Shown: positions 8,177-15,301 of the stretch, in pieces
Position numbering within the stretch: the first letter of the stretch is position 1
Layout of the letters: each line of letters starts with the position of its first letter
Source of the DNA: an uncultured Acholeplasmataceae bacterium
GTDB lineage: Bacteria; Bacillota_I; Bacilli_A; RF39; UBA660
Direction: 5' to 3'
Assembly (NCBI GenBank): GCA_905203475.1
Contig: CAJKWD010000018.1
Span: 1-21,063, forward strand
Length of the DNA stretch: 21,063 nt
Translations under genes and position numbers: made by a program
Notes under the pieces: generated by a model
What the model saw: only the letters and a program-made list of their open reading frames with translations
Databases searched by the model: none
Told to the model about the DNA's origin: nothing

Positions 8177-8841
8177 AATAAAATATACCCCAATCCTTTT
8201 TTAGTTTCAATTGCATTTTCAATTCCAGCTTCTTGTAATCTTTTACGAATGCGACTAATATTGACTGTCAATGTATTATCATCGATAAATTCTTCTGTAT
8301 CCCATAAATATTTCATGATCTCTTCTCGTGATACAATCTCACCTTGATGTTGTAATAAAAAGTGAAAAATACGCATTTCATTTTTGGATAATGGGATGAT
8401 TTTGTCAGCCGTTTCTAACTGTCCCTTTTGTAAATTAAAACGAATATGATGATAAGTAAGTGCTTTTACTTCTTTTTTACTTCTTCTTAAAATCGCTTCT
8501 ATTCTAAGTAGTAAAATACTTGGATTATATGGCTTTGTAATATAGTCGTCTGCTCCATAACTCATAGATAACATTTCATCTAATTCACTATTACGACTCG
8601 TAACCATAATAATCGGAATATTATTATTTTTACGAATTTCTTTTAATAGTAATTCTCCATTCATATATGGAATTTGAATATCTAATAAAATTAAATCTAT
8701 ATCTTGATAGTGAGCTTGAAATTCTTCATATGCATGTTCATAGTCTTTTAAAATATGAACTTGATAACCATGTTCTTCTAACAATGTTTTCAAACTTTGT
8801 TGCATAACAAGATCGTCTTCCACTACTAAAATCTGGTACAT
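8173..8841 (-). CDS. bceR: BceR-type response regulator (OmpR/PhoB family)
   Basis: A 222-aa regulator with an N-terminal receiver domain (acidic pair in VVEDD, phosphoacceptor D in LLLDIQIP at residue 54, T in MVTSR, K in ITKPY) and a C-terminal winged-helix DNA-binding domain (MRIFHFLL through GLGYILL). I start it at 8841, not at the ATG at 8865. The internal start gives MYQILVVEDD, typical for the family, and has GGTGAT seven bases after its GG to the ATG. The longer version adds eight residues with no homology value. It is expected to be phosphorylated by the adjacent kinase and to activate the bceA operon. The sequence TTACA-N4-TGTAA ahead of bceA is a candidate target. It ends in TGA overlapping the kinase ATG. 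Confidence 0.93.
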   Translation of the reverse strand: MYQILVVEDDLVMQQSLKTLLEEHGYQVHILKDYEHAYEEFQAHYQDIDLILLDIQIPYMNGELLLKEIRKNNNIPIIMVTSRNSELDEMLSMSYGADDYITKPYNPSILLLRIEAILRRSKKEVKALTYHHIRFNLQKGQLETADKIIPLSKNEMRIFHFLLQHQGEIVSREEIMKYLWDTEEFIDDNTLTVNISRIRKRLQEAGIENAIETKKGLGYILL

Positions 8842-8889
8842 ATCATCACCGCTTTCACTATCCATAATATCACATTTTATTAAAAATCC

Positions 8890-9168
8890 CTACTCTTTCC
8901 CTTTTTTCGTCAATACTTTACATTCCTCATTCCATTTTTGATTTTCTTTCCAAATCCATATATCATTGCATAATAAAAACGCTATATTTAAAATAGAACA
9001 ACAAGAAATTAAATCATTTCCATCAAATGCTTCATTCAAACCTAAAACCGTACCAGAAAGAATTGTTGCAACCGCATTGGCACTAAATATATTATCTCTT
9101 TTTTCTTGTGATAATAATAATTCTTTTTTTAATGATTGATATTGTTTAATCCATTCTTTTCTTTTCAT
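8890..9168 (-). CDS. Small hypothetical membrane-associated protein (92 aa)
   Basis: No family recognised. I place the start at ATG 9168 because GGAGG (9177-9181) sits eight bases upstream; the TTG that would lengthen it by five codons overlaps that same site. The protein has a basic N-terminus (MKRKEWIKQYQSLKKELLL), a small-residue-rich segment (NAVATILSGTVLGLNEAF, about 30-47), a second hydrophobic segment (ISCCSILNIAFLLCNDIWIW, about 54-73) with three cysteines, and a charged tail. This could be two weak membrane helices with cytoplasmic ends. It is the first gene of the bceRS transcript, 48 bases ahead of the regulator. A role as a small accessory or modulator of the kinase/transporter is conceivable but only suggested by position. 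Confidence 0.7.
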   Translation of the reverse strand: MKRKEWIKQYQSLKKELLLSQEKRDNIFSANAVATILSGTVLGLNEAFDGNDLISCCSILNIAFLLCNDIWIWKENQKWNEECKVLTKKGKE

Positions 9169-9192
9169 ATATTTTTCCTCCAATTACTTTCA

Positions 9193-9221
9193 ACTATATG
9201 TGAAAAGAATAAGAATATGAA
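9193..9221 (-). promoter_or_regulatory. Sigma-A promoter for the 92-aa gene-bceRS transcript
   Basis: On the minus strand, TTCATA (9216-9221) and TATAGT (9193-9198) are separated by exactly 17 bases. Each matches four or five of the six consensus positions. The predicted start is near 9186, giving a leader of about 18 bases with GGAGG in it. It follows directly on the rubredoxin-gene terminator. Confidence 0.65.
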
Positions 9222-9249
9222 AAAAAGTAGAATTAATCTTCTACTTTTT
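9222..9249 (-). terminator. Terminator of the flavin reductase-rubredoxin gene
   Basis: Bases 9222-9232 (AAAAAGTAGAA) pair perfectly with 9239-9249 (TTCTACTTTTT) over a 6-base loop. The run of As at the left end becomes the U tract of the minus-strand transcript. The TAA stop of the rubredoxin fusion (9233-9235) lies in the loop. It separates this transcript from the bceRS block. Confidence 0.85.
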
Positions 9250-9874
9250 CAAACATACTAGCTGGTTGTCCGCAAATTGGACAAATAAAGTCAGCAGGAA
9301 GTTCATCACCTTCATAAATATAACCACATATTTTGCATCTCCATTTTGTTTTCTTATCTTTTTTTACTTCTTCTTGATAAGTTGGAGCGTTTTTAGGAGA
9401 AGTTCCTTTTTTTACATCGTGATAATAAGCATAAGTCATACTCTTTTCTTGACTTAAGATTTCACTTTCTACTACCTCCCCAACGATGATAATATGGCTT
9501 CCTACATCTAATGTATGAACAACTTTACAAGCAAAGCTAGCATTCATTCCTGCTGTCATATATGGATTACCTAATGTATCATACTTAGTTTCAAATGATT
9601 GAAACTTATCAACATCTTTACTACTTTGAAAACCAAAGGTTGCAATCACATTCATATCTACATTTTCTGCTAGTGCTGTCACATGAAATACTTTACTTTT
9701 TAAAATAGAGTCTGTTGTATAATTATCTTTATTAATTGTAATAGACACTTGTACTGGTTGACTTGTTACTTGCATCAAGGTATTAATAACACAGCCAGCT
9801 TGCCTTTCTTCTCCTTTACTTGATACTAAATATAATCCTGAACTAATTTGATATAACGCTTTTTTATCTAACAT
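9233..9874 (-). CDS. hrb: Flavin reductase-rubredoxin fusion (high-molecular-weight rubredoxin)
   Basis: A 213-aa soluble electron carrier of two domains. Residues 1-155 form an FMN-binding split-barrel of the flavin reductase/flavoredoxin family, starting LYQISSGLYLVSS and including GCVINTLMQVTSQP (27-40), where FMN contacts are expected. Residues about 177-211 form a compact rubredoxin domain with iron ligands C180, C183, C198 and C201 (CKICGYIYEG and CPICG), shorter than free rubredoxin and like that of rubrerythrins. The same fusion in Moorella and other anaerobes takes electrons from NAD(P)H and passes them to flavodiiron proteins for O2 or NO removal. No flavodiiron gene is in this window. 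The start at 9874 lies behind AGGAGGTTATT, which overlaps the end of the upstream membrane-protein gene. Confidence 0.9.
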   Translation of the reverse strand: MLDKKALYQISSGLYLVSSKGEERQAGCVINTLMQVTSQPVQVSITINKDNYTTDSILKSKVFHVTALAENVDMNVIATFGFQSSKDVDKFQSFETKYDTLGNPYMTAGMNASFACKVVHTLDVGSHIIIVGEVVESEILSQEKSMTYAYYHDVKKGTSPKNAPTYQEEVKKDKKTKWRCKICGYIYEGDELPADFICPICGQPASMFEKVED

Positions 9875-9883
9875 AATAACCTC

Positions 9884-10582
9884 CTAATTTTGTAAACTAT
9901 TAATTAATGATTGATACTGTTGATAAAGAGATTCATTTTGAAATAAAATCTGACCATTTGATACAGTATAACTAGAAGCATTACTCTTTAAAAAATCAAA
10001 TATTTGTATATAATGATCAATAAATGCAATTGTCTTTTCTCTTGTATCAATCAAATCATTTTGTTCTTGTTTTAATGCTCCAGCAATATCAGAATCTAAC
10101 ATCATTTTACGATATAAATTTTGATAAGAAACAGGCACTTTTTCTTTTTTAATTGCATTCATAATCTCTTGATCACTCGTCATTGTAATCATTTGATTCA
10201 TAACATTTTCAATCTCTGCTTTTTTCTGATTTAAATACGTTAATGTATCATTAAATTCTTTCCCATCCTCTTCAATTCTTTCTACTGTTAATAGATTTTT
10301 CAATGTATCATCATCGACAAGTTGAATGACTTGTTGACTGATTTTTCCATAATCTGAAATATAATTTTTCATTGTTTTTTCTACGACTGCGTAATTTCCC
10401 GTTGTATAGATTTTTGTATCTACTTGTTCATTTAATATATCTAAATTACCAATTTTATCAGTCTCTCTAGATAATAAATATTCTTGATACTTTTGATAGC
10501 CAAAATATCCACCCAATGCAACTAATACAAGTATAGCAACAACAACTAAAATCATAATAATTGTCTTCTTTTTTATTTTCAT
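9884..10582 (-). CDS. Single-span membrane-anchored hypothetical protein (232 aa)
   Basis: No family recognised. A lysine-rich start (MKIKKK) is followed by one strong span (about 7-29, ending ALGGYFGYQ), then an extracytoplasmic region of about 200 residues that is almost wholly helical and Cys-free. It has periodic leucines and isoleucines and many Q/N/E residues, consistent with a helical bundle or coiled coil. Topology should be N-in/C-out by the positive-inside pattern. The site GAGGGGAT precedes the ATG. It is the first gene of the transcript that continues into the flavin reductase-rubredoxin gene (9-base gap), although the two products would lie on opposite sides of the membrane. Confidence 0.75.
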   Translation of the reverse strand: MKIKKKTIIMILVVVAILVLVALGGYFGYQKYQEYLLSRETDKIGNLDILNEQVDTKIYTTGNYAVVEKTMKNYISDYGKISQQVIQLVDDDTLKNLLTVERIEEDGKEFNDTLTYLNQKKAEIENVMNQMITMTSDQEIMNAIKKEKVPVSYQNLYRKMMLDSDIAGALKQEQNDLIDTREKTIAFIDHYIQIFDFLKSNASSYTVSNGQILFQNESLYQQYQSLINSLQN

Positions 10583-10599
10583 CTTATCCCCTCATAATC

Positions 10600-10608
10600 A
10601 GTATAACA
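10600..10608 (-). promoter_or_regulatory. Extended -10 promoter of the membrane protein-rubredoxin operon
   Basis: On the minus strand the sequence TGTTATACT carries TGn plus TATACT, an extended -10 element. The -35 region is poor. It lies about 18 bases upstream of the start codon and is divergent from the deformylase promoter. Confidence 0.55.
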
Positions 10609-10645
10609 CAAACTTTTAGAAAAAGAAAATTGGTAGTGATGTCCC

Positions 10646-10674
10646 TTTATTTTCAGTACTTTTTGTGGTAGAAT
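10646..10674 (+). promoter_or_regulatory. Extended -10 promoter of the deformylase-sulfotransferase operon
   Basis: TG (10666-10667) one base ahead of TAGAAT (10669-10674) makes an extended -10. TTTATT (10646-10651) is a weak -35 at a spacing of 17. The strong ribosome site GGAGGTGAG of the deformylase gene follows within 15 bases. Confidence 0.6.
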
Positions 10675-10693
10675 GAATAAAGGAGGTGAGAAA

Positions 10694-11242
10694 ATGTTTA
10701 AGAAATTAAATATTTTAGACGAAAGCGATAAACATCTAAGAATGAAAAGTAAAGAAGTCACATTTCCTTTATCAAAAGAAGATAAACAAACAATCCAACA
10801 AATTATCAAACATTTAACATATAGTCAAATTGAGGAGTATGCTGAAAAATATGATTTAAGACCTGGGATGGGACTTGCTTTCCCACAATTAGGAGAAAAT
10901 AAACGTATTATAGTAATCGTTCATGAAGTAGATGATGAAGTATTTGATAATTATGTCATGATCAATCCAGTGATTATCTCTCATTCAGAAGAAATGATAG
11001 CTGCTGAAACAGGTGAAGGATGCTTAAGTGTCAACCGTGAAGTAGAAGGACATGTTGCTAGATATGCCCGTGTAACGGTAGAAGGATATGATGAAAAAGG
11101 AAATAAAATTCGTGTCCGTGCGAGAGAAGATTTAGCACTTGCCTTTCAACATGAAATTGATCATTTAGACGGTATTTTATTCTATGATAGAATCAATAAA
11201 GATCATCCATTCTATTCAGAAGATGAAATTAGATTAATATAA
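10694..11242 (+). CDS. def: Peptide deformylase
   Basis: Metalloenzyme that removes the formyl group from the initiator Met of nascent proteins. All three family motifs are present in the 182-aa product: GMGLAFPQ (58-65), EGCLSV (108-113, metal ligand C110) and HEIDH (153-157, metal ligands H153 and H157, catalytic E154). The length of about 180 and the long segment before motif 1 fit the type 2 deformylases of Firmicutes. I start it at ATG 10694 because AGGAGGTGAG sits at ideal distance there; the earlier ATG at 10673 would lie on the promoter and before the site. The sulfotransferase gene follows after 16 bases, probably on the same transcript. Confidence 0.95.
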   Translation: MFKKLNILDESDKHLRMKSKEVTFPLSKEDKQTIQQIIKHLTYSQIEEYAEKYDLRPGMGLAFPQLGENKRIIVIVHEVDDEVFDNYVMINPVIISHSEEMIAAETGEGCLSVNREVEGHVARYARVTVEGYDEKGNKIRVRAREDLALAFQHEIDHLDGILFYDRINKDHPFYSEDEIRLI

Positions 11243-11258
11243 TAAAAAGGAGAAAGCT

Positions 11259-13187
11259 ATGAGAACAAGAACAAAATTTGTGTTACTAATTATCATTGCT
11301 TGTGCATTATCTATTTTTATTTACGAAAGTATTGAAAATGTACAACCAGTGAAAACATCAGAAGATATTTTAGTTCATCAGGAAAACTTAGAAAAGAAAT
11401 TTAAAACAACGGAAGAAAATACAATTGATAATCCAAAAATTGTCGTAAACCCATACGATATTTCCCCATTAACTGCTCTTATTATGTTTGAAACAAAAGA
11501 TTTAACAGCTCCAACTGTAAAAGTAATGGGAAAAGATGAGAATACAACATTTGAGAAAACATTTATGCCAAATAAAAAACATATTTTACCTATTTATGGA
11601 TTATACCCTGATAAAAATAATGAAGTAATTGTTACGTTGAATGGAAAAGATTATACATTCCATATTCAAACAGAACCATTACCAGATGATTTTGTATTAC
11701 CTGTTGATGTGACAGCAAATAAAGAAGAATTAGATAATGAATTATATTTTGTTACTCCATCTTCATCTGGATATACAGCTGCATATGATGTAAATGGCGA
11801 TGTCCGTTGGTATTTAACAGAAAATATGATTTGGGACGTTCAAAGATTACAAAATGGAAATATTATGCTAAGTAGTAATCGTTTAATCAATCCACCCTAC
11901 TATACAACTGGATTAGTTGAAATGGATTTATTAGGAAAAATCTATTATGAATATGTATTACCAGGTGGATATCATCATGATGTATTTGAACTTGAAAATG
12001 GAAATTTATTAGTAGCAAGTGATGATTTTGAAAGTGGTACTGTAGAAGACTATGTAGTAGAAATTGAAAGAGATACAGGAAATATTATAAAGAAAATAGA
12101 TTTAAAAGATATCTTACCAACAGACCAAGGTGGAAATCAAATGGCGACTGATTATGATTGGTTCCATAATAATTCTGTTTGGTATGACCGTGAAACGAAT
12201 TCAATTACTCTATCTGGAAGGCATAAAGATGCCGTTATCAATATTGATTATAATAGTTTAGAAATTAATTGGATCATTGGTAGTCCTGACGGTTGGGATA
12301 AAAAATATCAAAAGTATTTCTTAACTCCAACTGGCGATGATTTTGAATGGCAATGGGCTCAACATGCTGCCATGATTTTACCAAATGGCGATGTATTTAT
12401 CTTTGATAACGGAAATAACCGTTCTAAAACAAAAAAAGGTAGTATTGATGCTAGTGATAACTATTCAAGAGGAGTTATCTATCACATTAATAAAGTAGAG
12501 CATACCATTACACAAGTATGGCAATATGGAAAAGAAAGAGGTAGTAACTACTACTCTCCATATATTTCTGATGTAGATTACTTAGATGAAAATCACTATT
12601 TAATTCATTCTGGTGGAGTGAATACCGTCAATGGAAAACCAGGGAATGAACCAGCAGGATTAGAAAATGCAGATTCATTAAATTCTTATACAACAGAAAT
12701 TAAAAACGATGAAGTTATTTTTGAAATGAACTTACCTACTAATTTATATCGTGCCGAAAAAATGGATTTATATGCCAACAATGTATTTAAACTAGGTGTT
12801 GGTAAAAGATTAGGAAGTATGGGAGAAACAAAAAGAGATGGAACAACCAAAAGCGTATTATTTGCCCATAAAATGGATGAAGAATATAAAAGTCACGATA
12901 TACAAATAACCAAAGAATCTGACCGATTAGTTGTCACAGGAACATTTAAAAAAGGAGATCAAGTAGAAATTATCTTAGATAGTATCTTTGATAAAAAAGC
13001 TTATCTATTGAGAGTTTCAAAACATCCATATACAGCAATGTGTGTTGATGTATTCAACGAAGAAGAAAAGAAAAATGGAATCACTGTTACAAAGTATATC
13101 AATTCAGAAAATATTCATGGAAAAAAATATATTTATATTAAAATAAATGGTAAAATATATAATACAAACCAATACGTTATATTCTAG
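11259..13187 (+). CDS. Aryl-sulfate sulfotransferase (PAPS-independent), membrane-anchored or exported
   Basis: A 642-aa enzyme of the bacterial AssT family, which transfers sulfate between phenolic esters without PAPS. A hydrophobic N-terminus (7-22) follows MRTRTK. A weak lipobox-like IIAC (12-15) has too short a core before it, so an uncleaved anchor is more likely. Residues about 60-145 resemble the N-terminal beta domain; the rest is the propeller. The catalytic set of the E. coli enzyme can be mapped: YHHD (H239/H240), DWFHNNS (H303, N305), SGRHKD (R321, 18 residues after H303 as in E. coli) and the sulfate-accepting histidine in WAQHAA (H369). Gut species such as Eubacterium A-44 use such enzymes on phenol sulfates. 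The usual Gram-negative Dsb partners are absent. The start follows AAAAGGAGAAAG. Confidence 0.93.
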   Translation: MRTRTKFVLLIIIACALSIFIYESIENVQPVKTSEDILVHQENLEKKFKTTEENTIDNPKIVVNPYDISPLTALIMFETKDLTAPTVKVMGKDENTTFEKTFMPNKKHILPIYGLYPDKNNEVIVTLNGKDYTFHIQTEPLPDDFVLPVDVTANKEELDNELYFVTPSSSGYTAAYDVNGDVRWYLTENMIWDVQRLQNGNIMLSSNRLINPPYYTTGLVEMDLLGKIYYEYVLPGGYHHDVFELENGNLLVASDDFESGTVEDYVVEIERDTGNIIKKIDLKDILPTDQGGNQMATDYDWFHNNSVWYDRETNSITLSGRHKDAVINIDYNSLEINWIIGSPDGWDKKYQKYFLTPTGDDFEWQWAQHAAMILPNGDVFIFDNGNNRSKTKKGSIDASDNYSRGVIYHINKVEHTITQVWQYGKERGSNYYSPYISDVDYLDENHYLIHSGGVNTVNGKPGNEPAGLENADSLNSYTTEIKNDEVIFEMNLPTNLYRAEKMDLYANNVFKLGVGKRLGSMGETKRDGTTKSVLFAHKMDEEYKSHDIQITKESDRLVVTGTFKKGDQVEIILDSIFDKKAYLLRVSKHPYTAMCVDVFNEEEKKNGITVTKYINSENIHGKKYIYIKINGKIYNTNQYVIF

Positions 13188-13210
13188 TAAGGAGCAATCC
13201 TTACTTTTTT
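13186..13210 (+). terminator. GCAA-tetraloop terminator of the sulfotransferase gene
   Basis: Bases 13186-13193 (AGTAAGGA) pair with 13198-13205 (TCCTTACT) around the stable tetraloop GCAA. A run of five Ts follows. The stem starts at the TAG stop codon. Confidence 0.88.
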
Positions 13211-13212
13211 GT

Positions 13213-13238
13213 ACAAAAAAAGGAGTTTCCTCCCCTAT
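13213..13238 (-). terminator. Terminator of the VOC-protein gene
   Basis: On the minus strand, AGGGGAG pairs with CTCCTTT (two G-U pairs) around a GAAA tetraloop (plus-strand 13219-13225 and 13230-13236), followed by a T run. It converges with the sulfotransferase terminator, and their T tracts join into a short palindrome. Confidence 0.7.
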
Positions 13239-13240
13239 CA

Positions 13241-13627
13241 TTAATTATTAAAACGTAATAAATACCCATCTGGATCTTGAATTAAAAATTCTTTATCTTC
13301 ATAAAACATTCCATTTACTTCATATGTATTTATCATTAAATCTTTAAAAAAGACTATATTCTTCTCTTTCAATGAATGATAATAAATATCTATATTAGAG
13401 ATAGTCATACTAATATTAATTCCTCTTCCAAAAGGATATTCTAAAACGCCTGTATTCCAATGGTCATTTATTTGTTCTATCATAATCTGATTTCCTTCTA
13501 ATTCTAAAAAAGCAAATTTATCCTCTACTCTTTCGTATTTTATTTGAAAACCAAGCTTCTGATAAAACAATTTACTTCTTTCAATATCTGTAACACTTAA
13601 TTCTGGTATCAAACAATTAAATTTCAT
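13241..13627 (-). CDS. VOC-superfamily protein, bleomycin-resistance-like
   Basis: A 128-aa protein of the vicinal-oxygen-chelate fold with two paired beta-alpha-beta-beta-beta units. It opens with LIPELSVTDIERSKLFYQKLGF (residues 6-27), followed by YERVEDKFAFLEL and IMIEQ, and closes with FLIQDPDGYLLRF, all hallmarks of bleomycin-binding proteins and the wider glyoxalase group. Such proteins bind drugs as dimers, or are metal-dependent lyases or dioxygenases. The metal-ligand pattern is not clear here, so a binding role is as likely as catalysis. The start at 13627 has GGAGTGA upstream. The PepSY-gene terminator lies between it and the next gene, so it may have its own promoter or depend on readthrough. 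Confidence 0.85.
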   Translation of the reverse strand: MKFNCLIPELSVTDIERSKLFYQKLGFQIKYERVEDKFAFLELEGNQIMIEQINDHWNTGVLEYPFGRGINISMTISNIDIYYHSLKEKNIVFFKDLMINTYEVNGMFYEDKEFLIQDPDGYLLRFNN

Positions 13628-13639
13628 ATTTCACTCCTA

Positions 13640-13670
13640 TATAAAAACTAAGAATAAATAATTCTTAGTT
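13640..13670 (-). terminator. Terminator of the trpS-PepSY operon
   Basis: Bases 13646-13655 (AACTAAGAAT) and 13661-13670 (ATTCTTAGTT) form a perfect 10-bp stem with loop AAATA. On the minus strand it is followed by a TTTTT stretch. The PepSY gene stop (13665-13667) lies in the stem. Confidence 0.85.
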
Positions 13671-14219
13671 ATAAATACTATCTTTATCATATTCTAAAAT
13701 ACTACCATTACTTGCCTGAATTTTATAATCGTATTCATACTCTCCGTATATAAAATCAATTTCATATACAAGACGACGGTCATCATATTCTTTTTGAATA
13801 CGAAGTCTTTGTACAGCTGATTCTGTTACTTTAGCATCATCAAACGCTATTTTCTTTGCTGCTTCTTCTGTTATTTCTTGTTCAGTATCTGTGTTAGATG
13901 TTTGTGTATTTGAATCAAAAGACTGATTTGAACTCTGTTTTAAATAATCAGTTTGAACAATTTTTCCTTGTTTTGCATCGACTTTAAATTCATAATCTTG
14001 ATTTTGATAATAAAGTTCAACTTCATATAATCCAGAATCAAATTCTAATTCCACTTTTTCAAAAAAGATATCTTTTTCTTTCACATGCATATAATCAGCA
14101 ATCGTTTCTTGCACTTCATTCTTACTCATATATGACATTCGAACATAAATAGAAAACCCCAATAAAAATACAACGATAACTACGACAATGGCAATTACGA
14201 TTTTAGTTTGTTTTTTCAT
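13665..14219 (-). CDS. Membrane-anchored protein with two PepSY-like domains
   Basis: A 184-aa protein with a basic N-terminus, one strong span (about 7-27) and an extracytoplasmic part. Two PepSY-like units can be seen. The first (about 34-90) contains FEKVELEFDSGLYEVELYYQ and a KVDAKQGKIV hairpin. The second (about 114-180) has ITEEAAKKIAFDDAKV, then YEIDFIYGEYEYDYKIQASNGSI. A Ser/Thr/Asn/Gln-rich linker of some 20 residues joins them. PepSY domains are thought to inhibit or bind peptidases and are common on Firmicutes surfaces. The substrate is unknown. The gene starts 10 bases after trpS ends, with AGGTGAAAT as ribosome site, so it is co-transcribed with trpS, probably without a functional link. 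Confidence 0.85.
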   Translation of the reverse strand: MKKQTKIVIAIVVVIVVFLLGFSIYVRMSYMSKNEVQETIADYMHVKEKDIFFEKVELEFDSGLYEVELYYQNQDYEFKVDAKQGKIVQTDYLKQSSNQSFDSNTQTSNTDTEQEITEEAAKKIAFDDAKVTESAVQRLRIQKEYDDRRLVYEIDFIYGEYEYDYKIQASNGSILEYDKDSIYN

Positions 14220-14229
14220 ATTTCACCTA

Positions 14230-15210
14230 TTATCTTTCCAACCCCATCAATTTGGTCATTTCTTGATACTTTTTCTTAGCTAATTCTCTAGATTTAGAAA
14301 TTCCTTCATCTAAAATTTGATCTAATTCATCACTTGTCATTAATTCTTGATATCTTGCTTGAATCTTAGTTAATACATCTACTACAACATCGGCAACTTT
14401 CTTTTTAAAAGTACCATAGTTTTCTCCTTCAAATTCTTTTTCAATCTCTTCAATTGTATGATCAGTTAAAGCAGAATATATATTCATTAAATTGGAAATT
14501 CCTGGTTTATTTTGTTCATCAAAATGAACACTCATATCAGAATCAGTTGTAGCCCCCATAATTTTCTTTCGAATCTTCTTTTCATCATCTAACAGTAAAA
14601 TAACACCGTTCGGATTTTCTTCAGACTTACTCATTTTCTTTGTTGGATTTTTTAAATCTTTTATTTTGGTACCTGTCTCTGAAATGAGTGGCTCTGGAAC
14701 TACAAAGATATCTCCATACATTTTATTAAAGCGAATGGCAATATCACGAGCTAATTCTACGTGCTGTTTTTGATCAATTCCAACTGGAACTAAATCAATA
14801 TCAGCATATAAAATATCTGCTGCCATTAAAATTGGATATGTAAGTAATCCAACAGAGAAATTCTTATGTTGTTTTGATTTTTCTTTAAATTGAATCATTC
14901 TAGTTGCTTCTCCGTGATATGTCGTACATTCAAGTAACCATGAAATAGCAGGAATAAACTCGTTTTCAGATTGTAAATAAATTATATTCTTCTTTGGATC
15001 AATGCCACAAGCAATGTAAAGTGCTAAAAAATCTTTAATTCTTCTTTTTAATTCTTTTGGATCTTGTGGAACTGTTAAAGCATGTAAATCAGCAACAAAT
15101 AAATAAGATTCATAATTATCCTGTAATTGTTTCATCTGTTTAATTGCTCCAATATAATTTCCTAATGTTAATTCTCCTGTAGGTTTTAAACCCGTTAATA
15201 TTTTTTTCAT
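14230..15210 (-). CDS. trpS: Tryptophanyl-tRNA synthetase
   Basis: Class I aminoacyl-tRNA synthetase that charges tRNA-Trp in the cytoplasm. The 326-aa length is typical of bacteria. The HIGH-type signature is TLGNY (15-19) within GLKPTGELTLGNYIGA. The second signature is KMSKS (192-196). The GIDQKQH segment (144-150) and MIQFKEKS (105-112) match the tryptophan-binding core of bacterial TrpRS. The start at 15210 has AGAGGAGA upstream, and a strong extended -10 promoter lies 25 bases above. No T-box fits in the roughly 70-base leader, so regulation by uncharged tRNA is unlikely here. Confidence 0.97.
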   Translation of the reverse strand: MKKILTGLKPTGELTLGNYIGAIKQMKQLQDNYESYLFVADLHALTVPQDPKELKRRIKDFLALYIACGIDPKKNIIYLQSENEFIPAISWLLECTTYHGEATRMIQFKEKSKQHKNFSVGLLTYPILMAADILYADIDLVPVGIDQKQHVELARDIAIRFNKMYGDIFVVPEPLISETGTKIKDLKNPTKKMSKSEENPNGVILLLDDEKKIRKKIMGATTDSDMSVHFDEQNKPGISNLMNIYSALTDHTIEEIEKEFEGENYGTFKKKVADVVVDVLTKIQARYQELMTSDELDQILDEGISKSRELAKKKYQEMTKLMGLER

Positions 15211-15234
15211 GGTATCTCCTCTTTCTATATTGTC

Positions 15235-15263
15235 ATTTTATCACAGATACATGTGTGGTGCAA
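15235..15263 (-). promoter_or_regulatory. Strong extended -10 promoter of trpS
   Basis: On the minus strand, TTGCAC (15258-15263) and TAAAAT (15235-15240) are 17 bases apart, and TG sits one base ahead of the -10 (extended element). It lies just downstream of the ylmH terminator. Confidence 0.72.
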
Positions 15264-15277
15264 CACTTCCAAATATA

Positions 15278-15301
15278 TAAAAAAGAACCATCATTGGTTC
15301 A
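15278..15301 (-). terminator. Terminator of the tcdA-smc-ylmH operon
   Basis: Bases 15285-15290 (GAACCA) pair with 15295-15300 (TGGTTC) around a 4-base loop. The preceding A run supplies the U tract of the minus-strand RNA. The ylmH TGA stop (15299-15301) sits at the edge of the stem. Confidence 0.82.

Noticed and set aside
8842..8865. Eight-codon extension of the response regulator
   Set aside because: ATG 8841 gives the typical family start and a well-spaced ribosome site.
10579..10809. Minus-strand frame across the divergent promoters and the deformylase start
   Set aside because: It lies opposite the real deformylase N-terminus and its promoter, and has no ribosome site or recognisable protein features.
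11292..11303. Lipobox-like IIAC in the sulfotransferase N-terminus, suggesting a lipoprotein
   Set aside because: Only about eight hydrophobic residues precede the Cys and the hydrophobic stretch continues after it, so an anchor or ordinary signal peptide is more likely.
13205..13220. Sixteen-base palindrome TTTTTTGTACAAAAAA that could be an operator
   Set aside because: It is explained by the T tracts of two converging terminators, with only GTAC between them.
15211..15278. Possible T-box leader ahead of trpS
   Set aside because: The space is only about 70 bases and no T-box sequence or specifier stem fits; a strong promoter and a plain leader account for it.
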